A stretch of DNA of 5,969 nt from Candidatus Nealsonbacteria bacterium RBG_13_36_15 (GTDB lineage Bacteria; Patescibacteriota; Minisyncoccia; Minisyncoccales; RBG-13-36-15). The notes beneath the pieces are model-generated. The model made no database searches. It was not told where the DNA came from and saw only the letters and a list, made by a program, of their open reading frames with translations. Position 1 is the first letter of the stretch. Each line of letters begins with the position of its first letter. Where the stretch lies: contig MHLV01000008.1 of NCBI GenBank assembly GCA_001819145.1, positions 1 through 5,969 of the forward strand. Reading direction: 5' to 3'. Positions 1-5,692 of this stretch are shown piece after piece. The position numbers and the translations under genes are program-made.

Positions 1-542
1 CATTAGCCAAAGATTATACTATATTAGAGGACTCTGGAAAAAAATTTATTGTAAATCAAAAAGACGGATTTAAAATAAAAATTCCTGCAGAATGGAATGC
101 AGAAATAGGAATGGATATGGCCGGAATAGAGTCAGAACGATATGTAACTTTATATTCTAAAGACTTTAATTATCATCCACCACAGGGATGTCTAGTTGAA
201 ATACAAATTAGTCGACTAAAAGAAAGACGTGTTGAACATTATGGCGAAGATTTTGTGATGTATCCTTATGTAGGAGCAAAAGAAGTAAAAGACACAATAG
301 ACTCTTATAAAGAAGCTTCGTCAGAAGAAAAAGAAAATATGCACAAAAGAGGTATTGCAATAATTTTAATAGTCCAAAGAGAAGCTTTACAGGAAACTAC
401 TATATTGAGAGAAGCTATTGGTAAATACATCACTATTAAAATTCCAACCGAAGATAAAGTGTATATTTTTGAAGAAGTATTATTTTCAGATGAATGCGAT
501 AAAGAATTTGAAGATTTTTTAGAAACAATTTCAATTAAATAG
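1..542 (+). CDS. 3' part of a hypothetical protein gene (5'-truncated)
   Basis: The frame is open from the left edge (first complete codon at position 3) to the TAG at 540-542, giving 179 visible residues. The first in-frame ATG (111) is probably not the start: the frame continues upstream and a conserved-looking segment, DGFKIKIPAEW (visible residues 21-31), precedes it. A Gly-Phe, alternating hydrophobics, Pro-x-x-Trp pattern is common at the start of PsbP-like or DUF1795-like folds in small secreted proteins and lipoproteins; that is a pattern resemblance only. The rest is charged and mixed alpha/beta, with hydrophobic strands such as AIILIVQ and YITIKI and one cysteine near the end. No membrane segment is visible, and any signal peptide would lie off the window. 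The stop is 101 bases before the next gene on the same strand, and no terminator with a T-run is seen between them, so co-transcription is possible. Function unknown. Confidence 0.8.
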   Translation, partial: LAKDYTILEDSGKKFIVNQKDGFKIKIPAEWNAEIGMDMAGIESERYVTLYSKDFNYHPPQGCLVEIQISRLKERRVEHYGEDFVMYPYVGAKEVKDTIDSYKEASSEEKENMHKRGIAIILIVQREALQETTILREAIGKYITIKIPTEDKVYIFEEVLFSDECDKEFEDFLETISIK

Positions 543-582
543 TTCTTTCTATTAGAGCGAACCTCGGCTAGAGAGAGGTACA

Positions 583-599
583 TAGTTCTTTGAAAAATA
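583..599 (+). promoter_or_regulatory. boxA-like antitermination motif (candidate)
   Basis: The stretch TAGTTCTTTGAAAAATA closely resembles the boxA element of bacterial rRNA operons (Bacillus-type GTTCTTTGAAAA), which binds NusB/NusE (S10) on nascent RNA. A short stem-loop lies just upstream (561-579), the same boxB-then-boxA order as in rRNA leaders. There is no rRNA in the window; the motif leads into a 3.9-kb protein gene. The resemblance is seen in the sequence; the antitermination role is inference. An alternative reading is that TTGAAA here is a promoter -35 element. Confidence 0.45.
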
Positions 600-615
600 A
601 AAACAAATTCAATAA

Positions 616-642
616 AGAAAATTGATATTTCATCAATTTTTT
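616..642 (+). promoter_or_regulatory. Hairpin abutting the start codon of the large gene
   Basis: The arms AAAATTGAT (618-626) and ATCAATTTT (632-640) pair perfectly over 9 bp around the 5-base loop ATTTC. The stem can extend by a G-U (617/641) and an A-U (616/642) pair. The ATG begins at 644, one base beyond. The 3' arm ends in a six-T run, so the structure could act as a weak attenuator or could occlude ribosome entry. It is AT-rich and only moderately stable, and in DNA this poor in GC some such palindromes occur by chance. Confidence 0.5.
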
Positions 643-643
643 A

Positions 644-3600
644 ATGGAAAAAATACTGAAAAATAGCTTCTTTTTTTATATTCTGACGCTAATTTGTTTA
701 GCGGGGTTTTTAGTTCTACCGAGTACTTGTTTAGGGTATGATTTGGAGAATATCACCGCCGAAGAAATTGGTAAATATTTAGAATTGCCCGAAAAAAATG
801 TTCAAAATTTATTGTTTACATTAAATCAAATATTTACGACAGATTGGATTTATAGAGAAAGTTCTACATCGGCTACTAATCAAGAAGCTTTAGTTCCTTT
901 AATTCTTCGAAAAATTGTAAGAATACAGTTATTAAATCATCTTTTATTAGACGCTCCTATACAAGTTAGTTGGGTGATAATAAAAAACGCAACAAAAATA
1001 ACCAAACTCTTTTTAACGCAAGATCCATCAGTAATTTTAAACGAACTAGAGAAAGAAAGTGTTGAGAAAGCGGTTGCATATGGGCTTAATTTTTTACTTG
1101 GAAATGAAATTAGAATGACACCTGGTGCTATAGAATATGAATATATTTCTCAGGGAGGAAATGAACAGAAAATTATTATTCAGTATATCCTAATTTATCA
1201 ACCATTAGATAACAAACAAGGAAATTTAGTAATTAGATTTTACTCGCCGCAACCCATTGATCCACCGAAATCTGAAGGAGCTTGGGGTATGATAGGAACC
1301 CCTCATTCTGTAGGAGGAAAACTTTCTCCTTTTATTGTTGATATTCATGGGCTTGTAGAAAACTATCAATGGGTTGGTAGTCCATTGGTGCAGATTGACT
1401 TTCCATCAGAAGTGCCAGATTTAGGGATTAGACCTTTAAGTTTTTGGGAAAAGTACCTATTAAAGCCGATAACGAATAAAATTAAAGAAGTAGAAGTATT
1501 AATAACCAAAACCGTTGAGAAAACTCCAGTATTAAGCGGTATTTGGGATACAATAAGATCATTTTTATCTGAAATTTTGGATTTTTCTTCGGCCAACATC
1601 AGCGAGACTTTATCGAATAATAAGGAAAATTCTGTAGATAAAGAAGCATTAGAACGTTTAACAGTAATAGAAACCGACAAAGGAGTTATTGATTCTAGTT
1701 CTCAACAGCCTAAAAAGGAAGAGGTTACCGAAGAAACTCAACAATCGGAAACTCCAACATTGGAAGAAATGCAAGAGATGTTAGATGATATTGCAGAAGA
1801 AATAGATATTCTTACCCAGAAGTTCGCCGAATTAATGGAAGAAAAACAACAAGAGATTGAGGAGGAAATTGACGAAATTGACGAAGAAAATGATGAAGAA
1901 AAAGAAGATTTAGAAGGGGAAGATGTTTGTTTTGTTGATATTAATATTGCTTTAGAAGAAGAGTTGCAAAAACTAACTGGCATTGGGCCAGTATTAGCTC
2001 AAAGAATAATAGAAGCAAGACCGTTTTATTCTATTAATGATTTATTAAGAGTTAATGGAATAGGAGAAAAAACCTTAGAAGGAATAATAGGGCAAAATTG
2101 CGCTTATATTATTGGATCTTATTCTGGCTATAACAATTCTAATACCGATTCAGAAGATGCTATTTCTCCTCAAATTACGCTTTCTTATCCTCAGGATAAT
2201 CCAGTCGATAGAGAAATTGAAACAACTCTATCTGTATCAGGCTTAAAGAGTGCTATATATGATGTAAAAATCTCAATTGAGAAAGATGGAATTATTTCTG
2301 AAATTTATAATGGAAGCGAAGCTAAATGGCAATCTTCCCAATATTATCTGAAAGAATTTTTTTCCGGAAGTTCATTTTCGGGAAATTTTAAATTAAAAAT
2401 CAAAGAAGAGAAAAGCGATTTTAGGGGCGAGACAGACATTTTCGCAAGGATTAGAGAATCTGGGAAAAGTAGCTTTTTAGAATTTAAGGCAAAAATTAAT
2501 ATTACTGATTCAATACAAGCAACATCTACTCCAGAACAAGAAGAGGATGAATTGCAGGAACCTACAACATTAGAAGTAATTATTAATGAAATTGCTTGGA
2601 TGGGGACAAATAGCTCGGCAAATGATGAATGGATTGAGCTTTATAACAATACTGACAGCGATATTGATTTGGCAGATTGGCAGATTATAAAAGACGGAGA
2701 AGAATTTATTGTAATATCCACTTCAACCGCTAATGCTTTGGCGACAACGACAATTTCAGCTCACCAGTATTATCTTTTAGAAAGCACAGATGACAATACC
2801 ATTAGCGATATTGCCGCCAATTTTGTTTTTAAAGGTAATTTAAGGTTCAATAATGACGGAAATAAATTAGAATTGAGAGATAAAAATAATAATTTGGTTG
2901 ATAAAGTCGGCTGTCTTAAAAATAATAACGGGAACTGCAAGGAATGGTTTGCAGGAACTACTACTCCTGCCTATATTTCAATGGAAAGAATTAACTCAAA
3001 TATTCCTGGATTAGAATCGGAAAACTGGGGAAATAATAATCTTGTAAAATACAATGGGCATGATGCAGACAATAATTTTATAAATGGAACTCCAGGCACG
3101 GAGAATAGCCTTTCGGCATCTGAAACTTATATTGGCGTAGAGACTTTAAGGTTTGAAGAATTTAATGAAATTACTCTTACTCGATTAGGAAGCCCTTATC
3201 TTATTGGCACAAAATCTACAGGAATCTTTAATCTTGTTATTCCAGAAGAAAAAACTCTTATCATAGAGCCTGGTGTTGTTTTGAAATTTAAAGGCAATGA
3301 TAAGGGTGGATCATCTTGGTCTTATCATAATAGCAATCTATTAATTGAGGGAAGTCTTATTGCACAGGGGACAGAGGATGCTCCTATTATATTTACTTCC
3401 CATATGGATATTTCTGGATCTCTCGGTTGGTGGGGCCAAATTTATTTTACCTCCTCCAGCCAGAATTCTATTTTTGATTATTGCCAAATTAGATATGGAG
3501 GCAAAAAAGAAAGTAATTCTTCTATTATAATAGTTGATTCAACTTCAATTCTTTTTAAAAACTCCATTTTGGAGAATTTTAACGTTTCTGGATTGAAGCT

Positions 3601-4498
3601 AATTAACTCTTACAGCCAGGTAGAGAATATAACAGTTCAAAATGGTCCCTCAGGTTCAGTAATAAATATTTCTGGAGGAGCACCGATAATTGCAAAATCA
3701 ATTTTTAAAAATACTTATAGTGGAATAATTATTGGAGGAGAAAGTGGGGCAGAAATTACTGAGAACTATTTTGAAGAGATAAAATATGTACAAGGTGCAG
3801 TATTTGTCGGAAACAGCTGCCCGATTTTAAAAGATAATACTGGCCAAAATAACTTTCTTAATGGTATTTATTTTTACGGTTCAATTGATAATGATTGTAC
3901 ACTTTATCAAAACAATGATTTCCCCTATATTGCAGAATTTGAAGTGACTGATAGTGGTAACTTAATTATTGAGCCCGGGGTAATAATAAAATTAAAAGAG
4001 CGAGAGAGCTTGAATATAGCGGGAAAATTGTTTGCTCAAGGGTCTCCGGATAAACAGATCGTTTTCACTTCAATAACTGATGATGAATATGGTGGAGATA
4101 CTAATAACGACGGCAGCGCGACCCAAGGAAGTTCTTTATTTTGGAATAAGGTATATTTTTATCAAAACAATGAAGGATCTCTAATTAAAAATGCAAGGAT
4201 TAGATATGGAGGAATCCCAAAACCTTCAGAGTATTATCGAGGGGCAATCCATGTTGTGGAAACAGGAGTTGCATTAGAAGATATCTATTTTGAGAATGAT
4301 GGTCCCTCAGGCCACACTGTTTATTTGGAGAGTTCAAGTTCTACCGTAAGAAACTGTATTTTTGACAATAGTGAGACATCAAAGGGGACGGCGATTACTA
4401 TTACCGGCCAGGACCAGAATATTCTCGAGAATAACAGTTTTCAAAATTTCTATTGTTACATTAAAAAGGATGGACAATGTATTTTACCATTACCTTAA
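644..4498 (+). CDS. Exported multidomain protein: coiled coil, ComEA-like HhH, lamin-tail domain and beta-helix
   Basis: This gene encodes 1284 residues. Residues 1-31 are a signal peptide (basic MEKILKNS, hydrophobic core, likely cleavage after CLG) and support the ATG at 644. Residues 32-152 are helical and of unknown fold; 153-261 are beta-rich; 264-330 are helical again; 340-372 are a Thr/Glu/Gln linker. Residues 373-427 form a very acidic coiled coil. Residues 430-486 are a ComEA-type helix-hairpin-helix: VDINIA, then the hairpins TGIGPVLAQRI and VNGIGEKTLEGI, bounded by C429 and C486. Residues 510-626 look like an Ig-like beta-sandwich. A lamin-tail domain starts at 644 (VIINEIAWMG, NDEWIELYN) and runs to about 822 (NGTPGTENS). 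Residues 829-1284 form a right-handed parallel beta-helix with two related modules and a Ca-binding-like loop, DTNNDG (1152-1157). No LPXTG, C-terminal membrane anchor or nuclease motif is seen. The HhH suggests DNA binding outside the membrane, possibly surface capture or adhesion; this is inference. The gene ends at a strong terminator. Confidence 0.95.
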   Translation: MEKILKNSFFFYILTLICLAGFLVLPSTCLGYDLENITAEEIGKYLELPEKNVQNLLFTLNQIFTTDWIYRESSTSATNQEALVPLILRKIVRIQLLNHLLLDAPIQVSWVIIKNATKITKLFLTQDPSVILNELEKESVEKAVAYGLNFLLGNEIRMTPGAIEYEYISQGGNEQKIIIQYILIYQPLDNKQGNLVIRFYSPQPIDPPKSEGAWGMIGTPHSVGGKLSPFIVDIHGLVENYQWVGSPLVQIDFPSEVPDLGIRPLSFWEKYLLKPITNKIKEVEVLITKTVEKTPVLSGIWDTIRSFLSEILDFSSANISETLSNNKENSVDKEALERLTVIETDKGVIDSSSQQPKKEEVTEETQQSETPTLEEMQEMLDDIAEEIDILTQKFAELMEEKQQEIEEEIDEIDEENDEEKEDLEGEDVCFVDINIALEEELQKLTGIGPVLAQRIIEARPFYSINDLLRVNGIGEKTLEGIIGQNCAYIIGSYSGYNNSNTDSEDAISPQITLSYPQDNPVDREIETTLSVSGLKSAIYDVKISIEKDGIISEIYNGSEAKWQSSQYYLKEFFSGSSFSGNFKLKIKEEKSDFRGETDIFARIRESGKSSFLEFKAKINITDSIQATSTPEQEEDELQEPTTLEVIINEIAWMGTNSSANDEWIELYNNTDSDIDLADWQIIKDGEEFIVISTSTANALATTTISAHQYYLLESTDDNTISDIAANFVFKGNLRFNNDGNKLELRDKNNNLVDKVGCLKNNNGNCKEWFAGTTTPAYISMERINSNIPGLESENWGNNNLVKYNGHDADNNFINGTPGTENSLSASETYIGVETLRFEEFNEITLTRLGSPYLIGTKSTGIFNLVIPEEKTLIIEPGVVLKFKGNDKGGSSWSYHNSNLLIEGSLIAQGTEDAPIIFTSHMDISGSLGWWGQIYFTSSSQNSIFDYCQIRYGGKKESNSSIIIVDSTSILFKNSILENFNVSGLKLINSYSQVENITVQNGPSGSVINISGGAPIIAKSIFKNTYSGIIIGGESGAEITENYFEEIKYVQGAVFVGNSCPILKDNTGQNNFLNGIYFYGSIDNDCTLYQNNDFPYIAEFEVTDSGNLIIEPGVIIKLKERESLNIAGKLFAQGSPDKQIVFTSITDDEYGGDTNNDGSATQGSSLFWNKVYFYQNNEGSLIKNARIRYGGIPKPSEYYRGAIHVVETGVALEDIYFENDGPSGHTVYLESSSSTVRNCIFDNSETSKGTAITITGQDQNILENNSFQNFYCYIKKDGQCILPLP
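3257..3502 (+). repeat. Beta-helix module, copy 1 (protein-level repeat)
   Basis: Codes for residues 872-953. The landmarks are LIIEPGVVLKFK, LIEGSLIAQGT, PIIFTS, a Trp followed by IYF, and IRYGG at the end. The same order recurs in copy 2, 705 bases downstream. After IRYGG both copies continue with a GPSG turn; the 12 bases TGGTCCCTCAGG are identical at 3643-3654 and 4300-4311. The full first unit therefore runs to about residue 1106, while the second is cut short by the C-terminus. The match is much clearer in protein than in DNA, pointing to an old duplication. Confidence 0.8.
3962..4213 (+). repeat. Beta-helix module, copy 2 (protein-level repeat)
   Basis: Codes for residues 1107-1190. 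It matches copy 1 through LIIEPGVIIKLK, LNIAGKLFAQGS, QIVFTS, a Trp followed by VYF, and IRYGG. Its difference is an insertion after QIVFTSITDD containing D1152-x-N-x-D1156-G, a spacing typical of calcium-binding loops (EF-hand, dockerin or thrombospondin type 3-like). In copy 1 the comparable extra loop sits earlier, after LKFKGN. Confidence 0.8.
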
Positions 4499-4562
4499 TA
4501 AAATTGTTGAAGTGAAACCTCAATAAGTCGCCGTAACGTCATTCCTTGAGTGAAGCAAAAAT

Positions 4563-4591
4563 AAAAATAGCGAGCATCTTTCGCTATTTTT
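4563..4591. terminator. Bidirectional intrinsic terminator between convergent genes
   Basis: The arms AAAAATAGCGA (4563-4573) and TCGCTATTTTT (4581-4591) are perfectly complementary over 11 bp around a 7-base loop. Each strand therefore has a stem followed by a U-rich tail. It lies 65 bases after the stop of the large plus-strand gene and 22 bases past the stop of the minus-strand coiled-coil gene, so it can serve both. The 64 bases before it (4499-4562) show no other convincing feature. Confidence 0.9.
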
Positions 4592-4613
4592 GTGTCACAA
4601 TATGAATTATTTT

Positions 4614-4940
4614 TTATGACAGCTCTACGCCCAGTTTCTCCCTAATAACTTTTTTCATGCGGTTAATATCAGTTTTCATCATTTCAAATTCGTCTTCCAT
4701 ATCAGTTAATCTTTTTAAGAATCTATCAAGCGTTGTTGTAAGTTTATCTATTTTTTGATTTATTCTAAATTCCATCCTCTCTAATTTTTTATTTAAACCA
4801 GATATTTCTTGATCTACCAAATTAAATCTTTTTCCCATTACCCCAACCTTTTCATCAACCGCATTTAAAATTACTCTCGTTTGCCGAGAGAGCATTTTTT
4901 CTATCTTTTTTTCAATTAATTCTTGATTTTTTTTCTTCAT
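4614..4940 (-). CDS. Small coiled-coil protein of unknown function
   Basis: This gene encodes 108 residues, from ATG at 4940-4938 to TAA at 4616-4614. The protein is almost entirely helical and highly charged. The N-terminus is basic (MKKKNQELIEKKIEKM), and hydrophobic residues recur at heptad spacing from about residue 35 to 100 (for example ISGLNKKLERMEFRI and KIDKLTTTLDRFLKRL). The tail, MKKVIREKLGVEL, looks conserved. There is no signal peptide, membrane segment or cysteine. Long parallel coiled coils of this size usually oligomerise; the partner cannot be told from the sequence. A near-consensus promoter about 27 bases upstream of the ATG supports both the gene and the start, and a terminator follows the stop. 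It is transcribed towards the large exported-protein gene and away from the regulator gene. No catalytic motif is visible. A leftover phage or mobile-element gene is possible, but nothing nearby supports that. Confidence 0.78.
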   Translation of the reverse strand: MKKKNQELIEKKIEKMLSRQTRVILNAVDEKVGVMGKRFNLVDQEISGLNKKLERMEFRINQKIDKLTTTLDRFLKRLTDMEDEFEMMKTDINRMKKVIREKLGVELS

Positions 4941-4966
4941 TATATTAGTTTTTAGATTACGTCTTT

Positions 4967-4995
4967 ATTCTACTTTTGCTGTATCGACATGTCAA
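4967..4995 (-). promoter_or_regulatory. Sigma-70 promoter of the coiled-coil gene
   Basis: On the minus strand there is a perfect -35 TTGACA (4995-4990), a 17-base spacer and a -10 TAGAAT (4972-4967, five of six matches). The predicted transcript start is near 4960, giving a leader of about 20 bases that lacks a Shine-Dalgarno site. The 8-bp palindrome GACATGTC (4986-4993) overlaps the -35 box and could be an operator. Confidence 0.8.
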
Positions 4996-5053
4996 TAGGT
5001 TTGCATATTAATTTTTAAGATCGTTGATAATTTACACTAACAACTCGCTGACT

Positions 5054-5082
5054 TTGACCTCTTTTTTAGTTTCTGATATATT
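5054..5082 (+). promoter_or_regulatory. Sigma-70 promoter of the winged-helix regulator gene
   Basis: The -35 is TTGACC (5054-5059, five of six), the spacer is 17 bases and the -10 is TATATT (5077-5082, five of six). The expected transcript start is about 5089-5090, only some 6-7 bases before the ATG at 5096. It diverges from the minus-strand promoter at 4967-4995; the two -35 boxes are 58 bases apart. The promoter lies inside the longer frame that would begin at the TTG at 5024, which argues against that upstream start. Confidence 0.7.
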
Positions 5083-5095
5083 AAATAAACGTTCT

Positions 5096-5623
5096 ATGAA
5101 CAGAGAGTTTCTAATACAACTGACTAACAAGCTTTACCGTTTAACTTTGTTTTTCCCCAAAAAAGAGCCATTGCGGTATAAGATGAGGGAATTGGCAGAT
5201 GATTTCCTGATCAAGCCCAATGAAAAGGATCTGGAAGCCTTGGACAGCTTTTTTGAAGTGGCTTTAGTTCAGAACTGGGTAAGCCCTTCTGACTTGTTGG
5301 CAATTAAGCAAGAATATGCTAATTTAGCTGGAGAGCTGAAAAAACCAAAACAGGAGAAGAAAAAAGACAATCCCGGGCCCATAAAAGTTTATGCTGAGGC
5401 TGTGCCTGTAATGGCAGGCAATAATTCAGACAGGCAAGAGAGAATAATTGAGTTTTTGAAAGAAAACGGCAGAGCCCAGGTCTGGCAGGTAAAGCAGATT
5501 CTGCCTGATGTCAGCAAAAGAACTTTAAGACGTGATTTTGAAAATATGTTAGGCAGGGGAAAGATTGAAAGACTTGGCGAAAGAAATAATACTTTTTATC
5601 AAATTAAAACCATTGAATCATAG
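5096..5623 (+). CDS. DeoR-like winged-helix transcriptional regulator
   Basis: This gene encodes 175 residues from the ATG at 5096. The frame extends back to a TTG at 5024, but a good promoter at 5054-5082 lies inside that extension and the conserved-looking protein begins at MNREFLIQL. Residues 1-80 are a helical domain with FPKKEPLRYKMRELADDFL, a segment I associate with Patescibacteria regulators of this type (from memory). A Lys/Pro-rich linker covers about 81-105. Residues 111-172 form the winged helix: RQERIIEFLKENG, then the recognition helix SKRTLRRDFENML (S140 onward), then a wing, IERLGERNNTFYQI. There is no effector-binding sugar domain as in full-length DeoR repressors (about 250 residues). 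The N-terminal domain may instead dimerise or sense a partner. The sigma factor gene starts 69 bases downstream on the same strand, with operator-like repeats between, suggesting the protein controls that gene. GC content is higher than in the left part of the window. Confidence 0.87.
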   Translation: MNREFLIQLTNKLYRLTLFFPKKEPLRYKMRELADDFLIKPNEKDLEALDSFFEVALVQNWVSPSDLLAIKQEYANLAGELKKPKQEKKKDNPGPIKVYAEAVPVMAGNNSDRQERIIEFLKENGRAQVWQVKQILPDVSKRTLRRDFENMLGRGKIERLGERNNTFYQIKTIES

Positions 5624-5670
5624 GTAGGACATACATATATTATATATCTGGTAGGACATTGTCCTACCAG
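5624..5670. promoter_or_regulatory. Operator-like repeats: three GTAGGACA half-sites
   Basis: A perfect palindrome with 10-bp arms and a 3-base centre lies at 5648-5670 (left arm CTGGTAGGAC, right arm GTCCTACCAG). A third half-site, GTAGGACAT at 5624-5632, directly follows the TAG of the regulator gene and repeats the left half-site 27 bases upstream. The two are separated by a run of alternating TA-rich bases (5631-5647). The palindrome lacks a following T-run, so it is not an intrinsic terminator. It covers the -35 region of the sigma factor promoter, the usual place for a repressor or activator site. The neighbouring winged-helix protein is the obvious candidate ligand. Confidence 0.7.
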
Positions 5671-5683
5671 CTGTAAGTATAAT
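5653..5683 (+). promoter_or_regulatory. Promoter of the ECF sigma factor gene
   Basis: There is a perfect -10, TATAAT, at 5678-5683. The best -35 candidate is AGGACA (5653-5658, four of six) with a long 19-base spacer, and it lies inside the palindrome at 5648-5670. A weak -35 buried in an operator fits a regulated promoter. The expected transcript start is about 5690, only 2-3 bases before the ATG at 5693, so the message would be essentially leaderless. Confidence 0.6.
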
Positions 5684-5692
5684 CTATTAGAT

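Larger units (their letters stand above)
543..643 (+). promoter_or_regulatory. Structured leader upstream of the large exported-protein gene
   Basis: This 101-base gap contains, in order, a small stem (ACCTC 561-565 with GAGGT 575-579, 9-base loop), a boxA-like motif (583-599), an A-rich spacer and a strong AT hairpin touching the start codon (616-642). The string TAGTTCTTT occurs twice, at 540-548 (overlapping the upstream stop codon) and at 583-591. No purine-rich Shine-Dalgarno site precedes the ATG at 644. I see no convincing sigma-70 promoter: TTGAAA at 590-595 could be a -35, but the hexamer 17 bases later, TAAAGA, is poor. Transcription may come from the upstream gene or from a non-consensus promoter. 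Confidence 0.5.

Noticed and set aside
111..542. ATG at 111 as the true start of the left-hand gene
   Set aside because: The frame is open to the left edge and a conserved-looking GF...PAEW segment lies before this ATG, so the gene is truncated by the window.
305..583. Minus-strand reading frame opposite the left-hand gene
   Set aside because: It overlaps a plausible coding frame almost completely and shows no domain or promoter support.
722..736. Lipoprotein lipobox at the end of the signal peptide (PSTC)
   Set aside because: Position -3 would be Pro instead of Leu/Val and -1 Thr instead of Gly/Ala/Ser. Cleavage by signal peptidase I near CLG is more likely, though not certain.
1738..1983. 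Minus-strand reading frame rich in serine
   Set aside because: It is the complement of the Glu/Asp-rich coiled-coil codons of the large plus-strand gene. Low complexity and no start context mark it as a shadow.
5024..5095. TTG-initiated 24-residue N-terminal extension of the winged-helix regulator
   Set aside because: A 17-base-spaced promoter (5054-5082) lies inside it, and the residues look like translated AT-rich intergenic DNA. The ATG at 5096 is preferred.
5648..5670. Intrinsic terminator after the regulator gene
   Set aside because: The palindrome is strong but is followed by CTGTAAG rather than a T-run, and it overlaps a promoter. An operator fits better.
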